Source: Streptomyces sp. NBC_01264
GTDB taxonomy: Bacteria; Actinomycetota; Actinomycetes; Streptomycetales; Streptomycetaceae
Reading direction: 5' to 3'
Length of the DNA: 64,000 nucleotides
NCBI RefSeq assembly: GCF_026340675.1
Contig: NZ_JAPEOX010000001.1
Span: 5,766,001 to 5,830,000, forward strand
This document shows, one piece after another, positions 33,661-50,613 of the stretch. Within the stretch, counting starts at the first letter, position 1. The number at the start of each line of letters is the position of its first letter. Both the position numbers and the translations under genes were made by a program. The notes beneath the pieces were generated by a model, which worked only from the letters and a program-made list of their open reading frames with translations, did no database searches and had not been told where the DNA came from.

Positions 33661-36600
33661 TTGGCCGCCTCGCGCAACGCCTCGACCAATACGAACAACG
33701 GTGCCAGCACCGCCCCGCTGCGCATCTCCTTTGCAAAGATCAAGGAGCCCCTCGAGGTTCCGAACCTCCTGGCGCTGCAGACCGAGAGCTTTGACTGGCT
33801 GCTCGGTAACGCCGCCTGGAAGTCTCGCGTCGAGTCGGCGCTTGAGAGCGGACAGGACGTTCCCACCAAGTCCGGTCTGGAAGAGATCTTCGAGGAGATC
33901 TCGCCGATCGAGGACTTCTCCGGGTCGATGTCGCTGACGTTCCGCGACCACCGTTTCGAGCCGGCGAAGAACTCGGTCGACGAGTGCAAGGACCGCGACT
34001 TCACGTACGCGGCGCCGCTTTTCGTCACTGCCGAGTTCACGAACAACGAGACCGGAGAGATCAAGTCTCAGACGGTCTTCATGGGCGATTTCCCGCTCAT
34101 GACCAACAAGGGCACCTTCGTCATCAACGGCACCGAGCGTGTCGTCGTGTCGCAGCTTGTCCGTTCCCCCGGTGTCTACTTCGACTCCTCCATCGACAAG
34201 ACGTCCGACAAGGACATCTTCGCCGCCAAGATCATCCCTTCCCGGGGTGCCTGGCTCGAGATGGAGATCGACAAGCGCGACATGGTCGGTGTTCGCATCG
34301 ACCGCAAGCGCAAGCAGTCCGTCACCGTCCTCCTGAAGGCTCTCGGCTGGACCACCGAGCAGATCCTCGAGGAGTTCGGCGAGTACGAGTCCATGCGCGC
34401 CACCCTGGAGAAGGACCACACCCAGGGGCAGGACGACGCGCTGCTCGACATCTACCGCAAGCTGCGTCCGGGCGAACCGCCGACCCGCGAGGCCGCTCAG
34501 ACGCTGCTCGAGAACCTCTACTTCAACCCGAAGCGCTACGACCTCGCGAAGGTCGGCCGCTACAAGGTGAACAAGAAGCTCGGCGCGGACGAGCCGCTGG
34601 ACGCCGGCGTGCTCACCACCGACGACGTCATCGCGACCATCAAGTACCTGGTCAAGCTGCACGCCGGTGAGACCGAGACCGTCGGTGAGTCGGGTCGTTC
34701 GATCGTCGTCGAGACCGACGACATCGACCACTTCGGCAACCGTCGTCTGCGCAACGTCGGCGAGCTCATCCAGAACCAGGTCCGTACGGGTCTGGCTCGT
34801 ATGGAGCGCGTCGTCCGCGAGCGGATGACGACCCAGGACGTCGAGGCGATCACGCCGCAGACCCTGATCAACATCCGGCCGGTCGTCGCCTCCATCAAGG
34901 AGTTCTTCGGCACCAGCCAGCTGTCGCAGTTCATGGACCAGAACAACCCGCTGTCGGGTCTCACCCACAAGCGCCGTCTGTCGGCGCTTGGCCCGGGTGG
35001 TCTGTCCCGTGAGCGGGCCGGCTTCGAGGTCCGAGACGTTCACCCGTCGCACTACGGCCGCATGTGCCCGATCGAGACCCCTGAAGGCCCGAACATCGGT
35101 CTGATCGGCTCGCTCGCGTCCTACGGTCGCGTCAACGCGTTCGGTTTCGTCGAGACCCCGTACCGCAAGGTCATCGACGGTGTCGTCACCGACGAGGTCG
35201 ACTACCTGACGGCCGACGAGGAAGACCGCTTCGTCATCGCCCAGGCCAACGCCGGCCTGTCCGACGAGATGCGCTTCACGGAGAACCGCGTACTGGTTCG
35301 CCGTCGTGGCGGCGAGATCGACTACATCGCCGGCGACGACGTCGACTACATGGACGTCTCCCCGCGCCAGATGGTGTCCGTCGCCACCGCGATGATCCCC
35401 TTCCTGGAGCACGACGACGCCAACCGTGCCCTCATGGGCGCGAACATGATGCGCCAGGCCGTTCCGCTCATCAAGGCGGAGGCGCCGCTCGTCGGCACCG
35501 GCATGGAGTACCGCTGTGCGGTCGACGCCGGTGACTCGATCCGTGCGGAGAAGGACGGTGTCGTCCAGGAGGTCTCGGCCGACTACATCACCGTCGCCAA
35601 CGACGACGGCACGTACACCACGTACCGCGTCGCCAAGTTCTCCCGCTCTAACCAGGGCACCTCGGTCAACCAGAAGGTCATCGTCAACGAGGGTGACCGG
35701 ATCATCGAGTCCCAGGTCCTCGCTGACGGGCCTGCGACCGAAGAGGGCGAAATGGCCCTCGGCAAGAACCTGCTCGTCGCGTTCATGCCCTGGGAAGGTC
35801 ACAACTACGAGGACGCGATCATCCTGTCGCAGCGCCTCGTACAGGACGACGTCCTCTCCTCGATCCACATCGAGGAGCACGAGGTCGATGCCCGTGACAC
35901 CAAGCTGGGCCCCGAGGAGATCACCCGGGACATCCCGAACGTCTCCGAGGAGGTCCTGGCGGACCTCGACGAGCGCGGCATCATCCGCATCGGTGCGGAC
36001 GTAGTCGCCGGCGACATCCTGGTCGGAAAGGTCACGCCCAAGGGCGAGACCGAGCTGACCCCGGAAGAGCGCCTGCTCCGCGCGATCTTCGGTGAGAAGG
36101 CCCGCGAGGTGCGTGACACCTCGCTCAAGGTTCCTCACGGTGAGATCGGCAAGGTCATCGGTGTCCGCGTCTTCGACCGCGAGGAGGGCGACGAGCTTCC
36201 CCCGGGCGTGAACCAGCTGGTCCGCGTCTACGTCGCCCAGAAGCGCAAGATCACCGACGGTGACAAGCTCGCCGGCCGCCACGGCAACAAGGGTGTCATC
36301 TCCAAGATCCTTCCGATCGAGGACATGCCCTTCCTTGAGGACGGCACGCCGGTCGACATCATCCTGAACCCGCTGGGTGTCCCGTCCCGAATGAACCCGG
36401 GACAGGTCCTGGAGATCCACCTCGGCTGGCTCGCCAGCCGCGGCTGGGACGTCTCCGGCCTCGCGGAGGAGTGGGCCGAGCGACTGAAGGTCATCGGCGC
36501 CGACCGCGTCGAGCCCGGTACCAACGTCGCCACCCCGGTGTTCGACGGTGCCCGTGAGGACGAGATCTCCGGCCTCTTCGAGCACACGATCCCGAACCGC

Positions 36601-37143
36601 GACGGGGACCGCCTGGTCCTCCCGTCCGGCAAGGCGCGTCTGTTCGACGGCCGCTCCGGCGAGCCGTTCCCGGAGCCGGTCTCGGTCGGCTACATGTACA
36701 TCCTGAAGCTCCACCACCTGGTCGATGACAAGCTCCACGCTCGGTCGACCGGTCCGTACTCGATGATCACGCAGCAGCCGCTGGGTGGTAAGGCGCAGTT
36801 CGGTGGCCAGCGCTTCGGTGAGATGGAGGTGTGGGCGCTCGAGGCTTATGGCGCCGCTTACGCCCTCCAGGAGCTCCTGACCATCAAGTCCGATGACGTG
36901 ACCGGCCGCGTGAAGGTCTACGAGGCCATCGTCAAGGGCGAGAACATCCCCGAGCCGGGCATTCCCGAGTCCTTCAAGGTGCTCATCAAGGAAATGCAGT
37001 CGCTCTGCCTCAACGTGGAGGTGCTGTCCTCGGACGGCATGTCCATCGAGATGCGCGACACCGACGAGGACGTCTTCCGCGCGGCGGAGGAGCTCGGTAT
37101 CGACCTGTCCCGGCGCGAGCCGAGCAGCGTCGAAGAGGTCTGA
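33661..37143 (+). CDS. rpoB: DNA-directed RNA polymerase subunit beta
   Basis: The 1160-residue beta subunit of RNA polymerase starts at TTG 33661 ([34 protein letters not shown]) with GGAAGGA 7 nt upstream; upstream open codons lack a better start. The rifampicin region (about residues 415-448, [20 protein letters not shown] then [23 protein letters not shown]) has the sensitive residues at the Gln, Asp, His and Ser positions. Conserved C-terminal blocks include [15 protein letters not shown] and [25 protein letters not shown]. rpoC follows after 97 bp with an intervening hairpin. Confidence 0.98.
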   Translation: MAASRNASTNTNNGASTAPLRISFAKIKEPLEVPNLLALQTESFDWLLGNAAWKSRVESALESGQDVPTKSGLEEIFEEISPIEDFSGSMSLTFRDHRFEPAKNSVDECKDRDFTYAAPLFVTAEFTNNETGEIKSQTVFMGDFPLMTNKGTFVINGTERVVVSQLVRSPGVYFDSSIDKTSDKDIFAAKIIPSRGAWLEMEIDKRDMVGVRIDRKRKQSVTVLLKALGWTTEQILEEFGEYESMRATLEKDHTQGQDDALLDIYRKLRPGEPPTREAAQTLLENLYFNPKRYDLAKVGRYKVNKKLGADEPLDAGVLTTDDVIATIKYLVKLHAGETETVGESGRSIVVETDDIDHFGNRRLRNVGELIQNQVRTGLARMERVVRERMTTQDVEAITPQTLINIRPVVASIKEFFGTSQLSQFMDQNNPLSGLTHKRRLSALGPGGLSRERAGFEVRDVHPSHYGRMCPIETPEGPNIGLIGSLASYGRVNAFGFVETPYRKVIDGVVTDEVDYLTADEEDRFVIAQANAGLSDEMRFTENRVLVRRRGGEIDYIAGDDVDYMDVSPRQMVSVATAMIPFLEHDDANRALMGANMMRQAVPLIKAEAPLVGTGMEYRCAVDAGDSIRAEKDGVVQEVSADYITVANDDGTYTTYRVAKFSRSNQGTSVNQKVIVNEGDRIIESQVLADGPATEEGEMALGKNLLVAFMPWEGHNYEDAIILSQRLVQDDVLSSIHIEEHEVDARDTKLGPEEITRDIPNVSEEVLADLDERGIIRIGADVVAGDILVGKVTPKGETELTPEERLLRAIFGEKAREVRDTSLKVPHGEIGKVIGVRVFDREEGDELPPGVNQLVRVYVAQKRKITDGDKLAGRHGNKGVISKILPIEDMPFLEDGTPVDIILNPLGVPSRMNPGQVLEIHLGWLASRGWDVSGLAEEWAERLKVIGADRVEPGTNVATPVFDGAREDEISGLFEHTIPNRDGDRLVLPSGKARLFDGRSGEPFPEPVSVGYMYILKLHHLVDDKLHARSTGPYSMITQQPLGGKAQFGGQRFGEMEVWALEAYGAAYALQELLTIKSDDVTGRVKVYEAIVKGENIPEPGIPESFKVLIKEMQSLCLNVEVLSSDGMSIEMRDTDEDVFRAAEELGIDLSRREPSSVEEV

Positions 37144-37150
37144 CGGGCCT

Positions 37151-37180
37151 GACGGGGGGCTCGCTCAAGAGCCCCCCGTC
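37151..37180 (+). terminator. Hairpin between rpoB and rpoC
   Basis: GACGGGGGGCTC (37151-37162) pairs perfectly with GAGCCCCCCGTC (37169-37180) around a 6-nt loop, starting 7 bp after the rpoB stop. Because rpoB and rpoC need balanced output, it may work as a partial terminator or an RNase processing or stabilising site rather than a full stop. Confidence 0.65.
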
Positions 37181-37240
37181 ATCCCCGGGACCGTTCAGAC
37201 CATGATTGAGACTCGACCCCGAAAGAGGGATTGACGCACA

Positions 37241-41140
<3,900 letters not shown>

Positions 41141-41152
41141 GCTCGTTAGCTA

Positions 41153-41206
41153 GTACGAAGAAGCCCCCCGCCGCTCCGAGAGGAGAGGCGGGGGGCTTCT
41201 TCGTAC
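41153..41206. terminator. Strong terminator between rpoC and the convergent YfhO-like gene
   Basis: A perfect 20-bp stem (GTACGAAGAAGCCCCCCGCC and its complement, 41153-41172 with 41187-41206) encloses a 14-nt loop. It sits between convergent genes; read from the plus strand the GGGGGGCTTCTT side gives a T-containing tail, so it may act in both directions. Confidence 0.9.
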
Positions 41207-41256
41207 CTGGGATCAGGCCCGGCGGGATCAGGCCCGTCGGCGGCGGCGCAGGCCCG

Positions 41257-43695
41257 TCACGGTGACCGAGGCCAGGGCCAGGAGGCCGAGGGTGGCGCCG
41301 GCCAGGCCGGGGGTGAGGCCCTGGGGGGGGTGAAGGTGCAGGAGAGCTTGTCCGTGTTCCGGGGGACGTCCAGGGAGAGCAGGCCGTGGAAGCTCTTCAC
41401 CGGGGCCGAGCACTGCCAGCCGGGGACGGCGGTCATCGCGAAGACGGCGGTGCCGGAGGCCCCCTTCGGGAGGGTGGCCTCGATGCTGTGGCCGCCGGCG
41501 GTGACCCGGGTGGCGCCCGTGACCGTGAGGCGGCCGACCGTCGTGGCGAGCGCGGCCCGGTCCAGGCAGCCGGCGGGGTGCGCGCCCGCGGTGCCGCCCC
41601 GGGTACGGGTCCGTACGGTCACGTCGACCCGGCCGGAGGCGGGGACCTCGCCGAGGCGTACGACCCCGGCCGCGCGGTCCTCCAGGGGCTTCTCGGTGCC
41701 TCCGAAGGCGACGGTGCCGTACAGCCGGGGCGAGTACCAGAAGGCCTCGGAGCCGGGGGTGCACGTGGCGGTGTACCGCTGTTTCGCGGCGTTGCCGCCC
41801 CGGGTGACGGGCGGGACCTGGTAGACGGTGGCGCCGAGGACCTGCTCCTGGTGGGCGTAGACGCTGGCCGGGGGGTTGGGGGAGGTGTACGGGGCGGCGC
41901 GGACGGTGACCAGGGGCGGGGTGGGGAACGTACGGGCCGTCCAGCTGTTCTTCTCCGGACCCGGTTCGGCGCGGGCGCCGATCGAGAAGATCGCGTCCAG
42001 GACGGGGTTGTCGGCGCCGAAGAAGGTGCGGCCGTCGTTCTTGTAGCCGTAGCCGAGGGGTTCGAGGGCCTTGTACGTGGCTTCGGGGAGGTAGCTGCTG
42101 TAGTACTGCGGCCCCTCGGCCCGGAGCGACAGGGTGTCGTTGTACGAGGTCTGCGGGGCGCCGGAGTCGGTCCGGTAGGCGGGCCAGCCGTCGACCGAGC
42201 GGACGGCGTCGAAGTGGTTCGCGATCGACCTGCTCGAGGTGGCGATCGGCTTCGCCCAGCGTTCGCGGGCCCGGCGGGCGTCCGCGTTGACCGCGGCCGC
42301 GGTGGATTCGGCGAAGACGACGCCGACCATGAGGACCGCGGCCACGGGGATCAGTACCCGGCGCTTCTCGCCCAGCGCCAGCAGGACTAGGGCGAGGAGC
42401 GACACCGCGCCGCCGCCCAGGACGGCCGGCCAGGTGGCGCCGCCGAAGTCGTTGGTGCGGCGGAGCACGAAGGCGGCGGTGACCAGCAGGGCGGCGGCCG
42501 ATGCCAGGTGCAGCGGCCGCGGCCGGTTGGCCAGTGAGAGCCAGGCGATGATCACGACGATGCCGCTGAAGACGAAGGTCTCGCGGTACGGGTTGCCGTT
42601 CGGCACCGCGAGCCCGTGCCACACGTACTGGGTGGGCGGGAACTGGAAGGAGACGGCGACGAGCAGGACGGCCCCCGCCCACACCAGACGGGTCCTGCGG
42701 GCGACGGCCGTGTTGAGGAGGAAGGACCCGGCCAGGATCAGGCCGAGCGAGGCCACGTACAGGCGCGGGCGGCCGCCCCACAGGTGGGTGCCGGGGAGCA
42801 TGCCGGTCAGGAAGACCTCGAGCCGGACGGGATCGAAGGCGGCCGCCCGGGTGGGCTGCGAGGCCGCGCTGGAGAGGAACGAGGGGAGCAGCAGGGGGAG
42901 CGTGAGCAGGATGCCCGTCGCGGCGGCGGTCCAGGCCCGCCCCAGGGCGCGCAGCCGCCGGGACCGGGTCAGATCGAGGACGATCAGGCGGACGGCGAGC
43001 AGCACGCAGGCGGCGATCGTCGCCATCATCGCGGTGTAGAAGTTCCCGAACCAGGCGAGGGCGACCAGCAGCGCCACGCCCGGCCAGCGGCGCTCCTCCA
43101 GGCACCACTCGACGGCGATGCCCAGGAGCGGCAGCGCGACCAGGCCCCACATCCACATGGGGATGTACGAGGCGTCGCTGAGGGCCCAGCCGCACAGCGC
43201 GTAGACGGCTCCGAGGACCCCCCGCTGCCACCAGGGTCCGGGCTGGAGCTTGCCGAGGTAGACGGCCATCAGGGCGGCGGCGGTGCCCATCGTGACCGGG
43301 GTGATCGCGAAGACGGCGAGGTCCACGTGGGCGCGGGGGACCAGGACGGCCAGCCAGGAGAAGGGGTTGCCGAGGTAGGTGGAGTAGTCGGACAGGAACT
43401 GCTGGCCGAACCCGCCGCGCCAGGTGAAGAGGAGGTCGCCGGCTGACCGGCCGTGGACCAGGTCCCACAGGGCCCGGTGGAACGGGACGTACTGGTTGGC
43501 CTGGTCGTTGACGGCCCGGCCGGTGGTGCCGAAGGGGAAGGTGCCCCGGGCCGCCCAGGACGCGCAGAAGGCGCCCGAGGCGATGAGGAACGCGAGGAGC
43601 GGGCCGTAGGAGCGGGTGGCGCGGCGTGGTGCGGGCCGGTCCTGGCCGGGGGGTGGACTGCTGTGCGTCGCGGTCTCGGCGGCCAAGGTCCCCAA
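41257..43695 (-). CDS. YfhO-family membrane protein, C-terminus frameshifted
   Basis: As read, the protein has 812 residues with about 12-13 transmembrane helices: SYGPLLAFLIASGAFCASWAARGTFPFG (about 29-56), NDQANQYVPFHRALWDLVHG and GGFGQQFLSDYSTYLGNPFSWL, then a large extracytoplasmic C-terminal domain (about 440-780). This is the YfhO/GT-C layout, linked in Firmicutes to glycosylation of wall polymers. At a run of eight G (41323-41330; C on the coding strand) the frame is lost: the adjacent frame continues as TPGLAGATLGLLALASVTVTG followed by RRRRRA, a typical last transmembrane helix ending at 41228. One extra base restores it. TTG 43695 has AGGGAG upstream. Confidence 0.85.
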   Translation of the reverse strand: MGTLAAETATHSSPPPGQDRPAPRRATRSYGPLLAFLIASGAFCASWAARGTFPFGTTGRAVNDQANQYVPFHRALWDLVHGRSAGDLLFTWRGGFGQQFLSDYSTYLGNPFSWLAVLVPRAHVDLAVFAITPVTMGTAAALMAVYLGKLQPGPWWQRGVLGAVYALCGWALSDASYIPMWMWGLVALPLLGIAVEWCLEERRWPGVALLVALAWFGNFYTAMMATIAACVLLAVRLIVLDLTRSRRLRALGRAWTAAATGILLTLPLLLPSFLSSAASQPTRAAAFDPVRLEVFLTGMLPGTHLWGGRPRLYVASLGLILAGSFLLNTAVARRTRLVWAGAVLLVAVSFQFPPTQYVWHGLAVPNGNPYRETFVFSGIVVIIAWLSLANRPRPLHLASAAALLVTAAFVLRRTNDFGGATWPAVLGGGAVSLLALVLLALGEKRRVLIPVAAVLMVGVVFAESTAAAVNADARRARERWAKPIATSSRSIANHFDAVRSVDGWPAYRTDSGAPQTSYNDTLSLRAEGPQYYSSYLPEATYKALEPLGYGYKNDGRTFFGADNPVLDAIFSIGARAEPGPEKNSWTARTFPTPPLVTVRAAPYTSPNPPASVYAHQEQVLGATVYQVPPVTRGGNAAKQRYTATCTPGSEAFWYSPRLYGTVAFGGTEKPLEDRAAGVVRLGEVPASGRVDVTVRTRTRGGTAGAHPAGCLDRAALATTVGRLTVTGATRVTAGGHSIEATLPKGASGTAVFAMTAVPGWQCSAPVKSFHGLLSLDVPRNTDKLSCTFTPPRASPPAWPAPPSASWPWPRSP

Positions 43696-44138
43696 GGGTG
43701 TGCTCCCTGCTGTTCCGCTGTCCGACTAGTGGTATATATGGATGGTTTGTCTGACTCATCAGTTTAGGTCGGAGGCAGGGCCGGCGGACGGTGTGGCGGT
43801 GCGGTGTCGCGCCGGTGTTTCCCGGGTCAGGGGGCCCCGTCAGCCCTTCGTCCCGCTGCCGGCGGGGCGGTCCGGACGGGTGTGCGCAGGGTGCGGCCGC
43901 CGGTTTCGGGGAGGGGGTTCCTTCTTTCGGTGGAGCGCCGGGGGCGCGGTTGCCCGGCCCGGAGATGGTGCGGGGCCGCCGCTCCCGGGCGGCCCGCCGC
44001 GGGGCGCCGTACCGCGTGGGGAGCCTCCGCTTAGCACATCCGCACCACGGCCGCACATCGGAGGGACTGCATCACGGCCTCGGCCTTGTGGCGACTGGTC
44101 GTAGGGCCCTTCGGGCTTTCGGGTCAGGGGCTTTTGTT

Positions 44139-44167
44139 TTGACCGGAGTGGATGCGGTAGGTACGCT
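44139..44167 (+). promoter_or_regulatory. rpsL: Probable promoter of the str operon
   Basis: TTGACC (44139-44144) and TACGCT (44162-44167) are separated by 17 bp. The leader to the rpsL start is then about 185 nt and contains the hairpin element shared with rpsJ. Confidence 0.7.
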
Positions 44168-44283
44168 CAGACCTTGTGCCTGGGGTGTGCCTGGGCTCCT
44201 GTGCGTGTCCATCAACCGCACTCGAGTCATATCAGCCACCGCGATTCATGCGTTTCCACGCTTGCGTGGAGGTCCGCCGGATC

Positions 44284-44308
44284 CGACACACCCGACCGCG
44301 TGGGTCGG
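44284..44308 (+). promoter_or_regulatory. rpsL leader hairpin element shared with rpsJ
   Basis: The core CCCGACCGCGTGGGTCGG folds as CCGACC/GGTCGG around GCGTG. The 25-nt block matches the rpsJ leader (57896-57920) at 24 positions. It lies 51 bp before the rpsL start codon, so it is in the transcribed leader. Confidence 0.75.
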
Positions 44309-44359
44309 CAAATGTTCCAGGTTAGCTTCACTACACGGCACACAGAAACCGGAGAAGTA

Positions 44360-44731
44360 GTGCCTACGATCCAGCAGCTGGTCCGTAAGGGCCGGCAGGA
44401 CAAGGTCGAGAAGACAAAGACCCCCGCGCTCGAGGCTTCGCCCCAGCGTCGCGGCGTCTGCACGCGAGTGTTCACGACCACCCCGAAGAAGCCGAACTCG
44501 GCGCTGCGTAAGGTCGCGCGTGTGCGTCTGACCTCTGGCATCGAGGTCACCGCTTACATTCCGGGTGAGGGACACAACCTGCAGGAGCACTCGATCGTGC
44601 TCGTGCGTGGTGGCCGTGTGAAGGACCTGCCGGGTGTTCGTTACAAGATCATCCGCGGTGCGCTTGACACCCAGGCTGTCAAGAACCGCAAGCAGGCCCG
44701 CAGCCGCTACGGCGCCAAGAAGGAGAAGTAA
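44360..44731 (+). CDS. rpsL: 30S ribosomal protein S12 (uS12)
   Basis: The 123-residue S12 monitors decoding in the A site. Lys43 ([11 protein letters not shown]), Lys88 and Pro91 ([13 protein letters not shown]) are wild type, so no classical streptomycin-resistance substitution is present. GTG 44360 has GGAGAAG immediately upstream. It is the first gene of the str operon (rpsL, rpsG, fusA, tuf); rpsG starts 3 bp after its stop codon. Confidence 0.98.
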   Translation: MPTIQQLVRKGRQDKVEKTKTPALEASPQRRGVCTRVFTTTPKKPNSALRKVARVRLTSGIEVTAYIPGEGHNLQEHSIVLVRGGRVKDLPGVRYKIIRGALDTQAVKNRKQARSRYGAKKEK

Positions 44732-44734
44732 AAA

Positions 44735-45205
44735 ATGCCTCGTAAGGGCCCCGCCCCGAAGCGCCCGGTCATCATCGACCCGGTCTACGCATCTCCTCTG
44801 GTGACGTCGCTCATCAACAAGATCCTCCTGAACGGCAAGCGCTCCACCGCCGAGCGCATCGTCTACGGCGCCATGGAAGGCCTCCGCGAGAAGACCGGCA
44901 ACGACCCGGTCATCACGCTGAAGCGCGCGCTGGAGAACGTCAAGCCGTCGCTCGAGGTCAAGTCCCGCCGTGTCGGTGGCGCCACCTACCAGGTGCCGAT
45001 CGAGGTCAAGCCGGGTCGTCAGTCGACCCTCGCGCTGCGCTGGCTCGTGGGTTACTCCCGCGCCCGCCGCGAGAAGACGATGACCGAGCGCCTCATGAAC
45101 GAGCTGCTCGACGCCTCGAACGGTCTTGGCGCTGCCGTCAAGAAGCGTGAGGACACGCACAAGATGGCCGAGTCCAACAAGGCCTTCGCGCACTACCGCT
45201 GGTAG
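44735..45205 (+). CDS. rpsG: 30S ribosomal protein S7 (uS7)
   Basis: The 156-residue primary 16S rRNA-binding protein organises the head of the 30S subunit. It starts [47 protein letters not shown] and contains [30 protein letters not shown] 44735 has AAGGAG in the end of rpsL, 3 bp downstream of its stop. fusA follows after 39 bp. Confidence 0.98.
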   Translation: MPRKGPAPKRPVIIDPVYASPLVTSLINKILLNGKRSTAERIVYGAMEGLREKTGNDPVITLKRALENVKPSLEVKSRRVGGATYQVPIEVKPGRQSTLALRWLVGYSRARREKTMTERLMNELLDASNGLGAAVKKREDTHKMAESNKAFAHYRW

Positions 45206-45244
45206 TCCCAACCCACATCGAGACCGAGAGAAGACTGAGCCGAT

Positions 45245-47374
<2,130 letters not shown>

Positions 47375-47415
47375 CTCTTCCGAGTACACGCTTTAGGCTT
47401 GTCACCGGAGCCTCT

Positions 47416-47446
47416 GGGGCAACAGGAGTAACCCTCCCGTTGCCCC
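47416..47446 (+). terminator. Hairpin between fusA and tuf
   Basis: GGGGCAAC (47416-47423) pairs with GTTGCCCC (47439-47446), with inner GGAG/CTCC pairing around TAAC. It may partially terminate or mark processing before tuf, which is expressed more strongly than fusA. Confidence 0.5.
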
Positions 47447-47522
47447 GGGGAACCGGCTTTCCAGCAAAGATCACCTGGCGCCGATGAGTAAGGCGTACAG
47501 AACCACTCTCCAGGAGGACCCC

Positions 47523-48716
<1,194 letters not shown>

Positions 48717-48767
48717 TTCGTGTTCTGACCTGGTAGCTCGCTGACGCGGGCACCATGTTTGACAGGA

Positions 48768-48807
48768 GGGCCCCCGCCCCGTCGTTCACGCGACGGGTCG
48801 GGGGCCC
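48768..48807 (+). terminator. First terminator after tuf
   Basis: GGGCCCCCGCCCCGTCG (48768-48784) pairs with CGACGGGTCGGGGGCCC (48791-48807) over 17 bp with one mismatch or wobble, followed by TTCGTCG. Confidence 0.85.
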
Positions 48808-48858
48808 TTCGTCGTACGAGGCCGTGGACGGGACGGACACCGCGGACGGGTCGGACGG

Positions 48859-48906
48859 GTACACGAAGAGGGGCGCACCCCCGGGGGTGCGCCCCTCTTC
48901 GTGTAC
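48859..48906. terminator. Perfect 48-bp palindrome, bidirectional terminator
   Basis: The 24 bases 48859-48882 are the exact reverse complement of 48883-48906, with no spacer (centre CCCCC/GGGGG). It lies between the convergent tuf and rmlC genes, 19 bp from the rmlC stop. AAGAGG/CCTCTT arms give a weak T-rich tail in each direction. Confidence 0.85.
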
Positions 48907-48924
48907 GTCGCTCCGCGCGCGGGG

Positions 48925-49524
48925 TCACTTCACCCGCAGCGACTCCGTGAACTCGATGCAGGCGGCGTAGTCCGGCAGCAGGCCCGAGGCCGCGGCGTCG
49001 GCCAGTGAGGGGGCCGCGTCGTCGCGGGCGGACAGCAGCGGGACGTCCGCCGGCCAGTCGATGCCCAGGTCGGGGTCGAGCGGGTGGACCGAGTGCTCGG
49101 CCGTCGGGTTGTACGTCTCCGAGCAGATGTAGGACAGCGTGGCGTCGTCCGTCAGCGCACAGAAGCCGTGGCCCATGCCCTCGGGGAGGTAGACGGCACG
49201 CCGGTCCACGTCGTCCAGGCGGACGCCCTCCCAGCGGCCGAAGGTGGGGGAGCCGACCCGGATGTCCACGATGATGTCCAGCACGGCGCCGCGCACGCAG
49301 GTGACGTACTTGGCCTGGCCGCGCGGGACGTCCGCGAAGTGGATGCCGCGGACCACGCCGCGCTGGGAGACCGAGAGGTTGGCCTGCGCCAGGTTCAGCG
49401 GGTGCCCGACGACCTCGGCGAGGTGGTCGAAGCGGTACCACTCCATGAACATGCCGCGCGGGTCACCGTGCTGCTGGGGCGTGATCTCGAAGACTCCCTC
49501 AATGGAGAGTTCGCGGAACTTCAT
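48925..49524 (-). CDS. rmlC: dTDP-4-dehydrorhamnose 3,5-epimerase
   Basis: The 199-residue cupin epimerase is the third enzyme of dTDP-L-rhamnose synthesis. It starts [33 protein letters not shown], has the catalytic His in [42 protein letters not shown] (His62, Lys72) and [13 protein letters not shown] around 132-144. The C-terminus [15 protein letters not shown] is normal. Its start overlaps the rmlA stop by 4 bp, so the order is rmlA then rmlC. Confidence 0.95.
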   Translation of the reverse strand: MKFRELSIEGVFEITPQQHGDPRGMFMEWYRFDHLAEVVGHPLNLAQANLSVSQRGVVRGIHFADVPRGQAKYVTCVRGAVLDIIVDIRVGSPTFGRWEGVRLDDVDRRAVYLPEGMGHGFCALTDDATLSYICSETYNPTAEHSVHPLDPDLGIDWPADVPLLSARDDAAPSLADAAASGLLPDYAACIEFTESLRVK

Positions 49525-50396
49525 CGTGCGGCTTCCTCTTCGAGCAGACCGATCAGGTAGTCGCCGTAACCGCTCTTGGTGAGCGGTTCGGCCAGTGCGC
49601 GCAGCTGCGCGGAGTCGATGAGGCCCGCCCGCCAGGCGGCCTCCTCGATGCAGCCGATCTTGAATCCCTGGCGCTCCTCGATGACGCGCACGAACTCCGA
49701 GGCCTGCACCATCGAGACGAAGGTGCCGGTGTCCAGCCAGGCCGTACCGCGGTCGAGGATGGTGACGTTCAGCTCGCCGGCCTGGAGGTAGGCGTCGTTG
49801 ACGGCGGTGATCTCCAGCTCGCCGCGGGCGCTGGGCTTCAGGGCGCGGGCTATCTCCACGACGCGGTTGTCGTAGAAGTACAGACCGGGCACGGCGTAAC
49901 GGGATTTGGGCTTCTCCGGCTTCTCCTCGATGGAGATGGCCTGGCCGTCGGCGTCGAACTCCACCACGCCGTACGCGGACGGGTCCGCCACCGGGTACGC
50001 GAAGACCCGGCCGCCCTTGGAGTCGGTGTGCTGCGCCAGGCGCGTGCCGAGGCCGCTGCCGTGGAAGATGTTGTCGCCGAGGATCAGCGCGACGGAGTCG
50101 TCGCCGATGAAGTCGGCGCCGAGCACGAAGGCCTGGGCGATGCCTTCGGGGCGCTCCTGGACGGCGTATTCCAGCCGGATGCCGAACTGCGAGCCGTCGC
50201 CGAGCAGACGCTCGAACTGGTCGCGGTCCTCCGGGGTGGTGATGACGAGGATTTCGCTGATCCCGGCCATGACCAGCGTCGAGAGCGGGTAGTAGATCAT
50301 CGGCTTGTCGAAGACGGGCAGCAGCTGCTTCGACACGGCCCGCGTCAGCGGCCAGAGTCGGGATCCGGTGCCGCCGGCCAAGAGAATTCCACGCAT
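49521..50396 (-). CDS. rmlA: Glucose-1-phosphate thymidylyltransferase
   Basis: The 291-residue nucleotidyltransferase forms dTDP-glucose from dTTP and glucose-1-phosphate, the first step to dTDP-rhamnose. The N-terminal signature is [45 protein letters not shown] (about 2-46). Further blocks are [36 protein letters not shown], and [10 protein letters not shown]. It is transcribed away from rmlD, with 217 bp between the divergent starts. Confidence 0.95.
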   Translation of the reverse strand: MRGILLAGGTGSRLWPLTRAVSKQLLPVFDKPMIYYPLSTLVMAGISEILVITTPEDRDQFERLLGDGSQFGIRLEYAVQERPEGIAQAFVLGADFIGDDSVALILGDNIFHGSGLGTRLAQHTDSKGGRVFAYPVADPSAYGVVEFDADGQAISIEEKPEKPKSRYAVPGLYFYDNRVVEIARALKPSARGELEITAVNDAYLQAGELNVTILDRGTAWLDTGTFVSMVQASEFVRVIEERQGFKIGCIEEAAWRAGLIDSAQLRALAEPLTKSGYGDYLIGLLEEEAAR

Positions 50397-50613
50397 GGCG
50401 ACAACCCTATGCGAGAGGGCGGGGCAGTTTTCGATTCCGAGCGTGCCGAACGCACCACACGGCTACTGTTCGGATCATGCGCATCCTGGTGAGGGGCGGA
50501 TCCTGGCCCAGACGGAACGACGAGTTATCGGACAAGGGCATTTCGCGGAACGGCAAGGGGAATGCCGACCACGGAAGTACCCCGCGGGCCGAGCAGAAGG
50601 CGGCACCGCAGAA

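Larger units (their letters stand above)
43696..44359. other. Intergenic region between the YfhO-like gene and rpsL
   Basis: No gene is supported in these 664 bases. From right to left it holds the rpsL leader with the shared hairpin element (44284-44308), the rpsL promoter (44139-44167), a GC-rich stretch with GGCCC/GGGCC-type short hairpins (about 43900-44030) and, near 43730-43738, an AT-rich TATATAT that could be part of the minus-strand promoter for the YfhO-like gene. Short open frames here lack ribosome-binding sites and homology. Confidence 0.6.

Noticed and set aside
33607..36738. 1043-codon open frame on the minus strand opposite rpoB
   Set aside because: It is the antisense shadow of rpoB, a common artefact of high G/C third positions. 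The translation is Val/Asp/Leu/Arg-rich without domains.
43742..44104. Small plus-strand frames upstream of rpsL
   Set aside because: They overlap each other in several frames, lack ribosome-binding sites and lie in a leader/promoter region.
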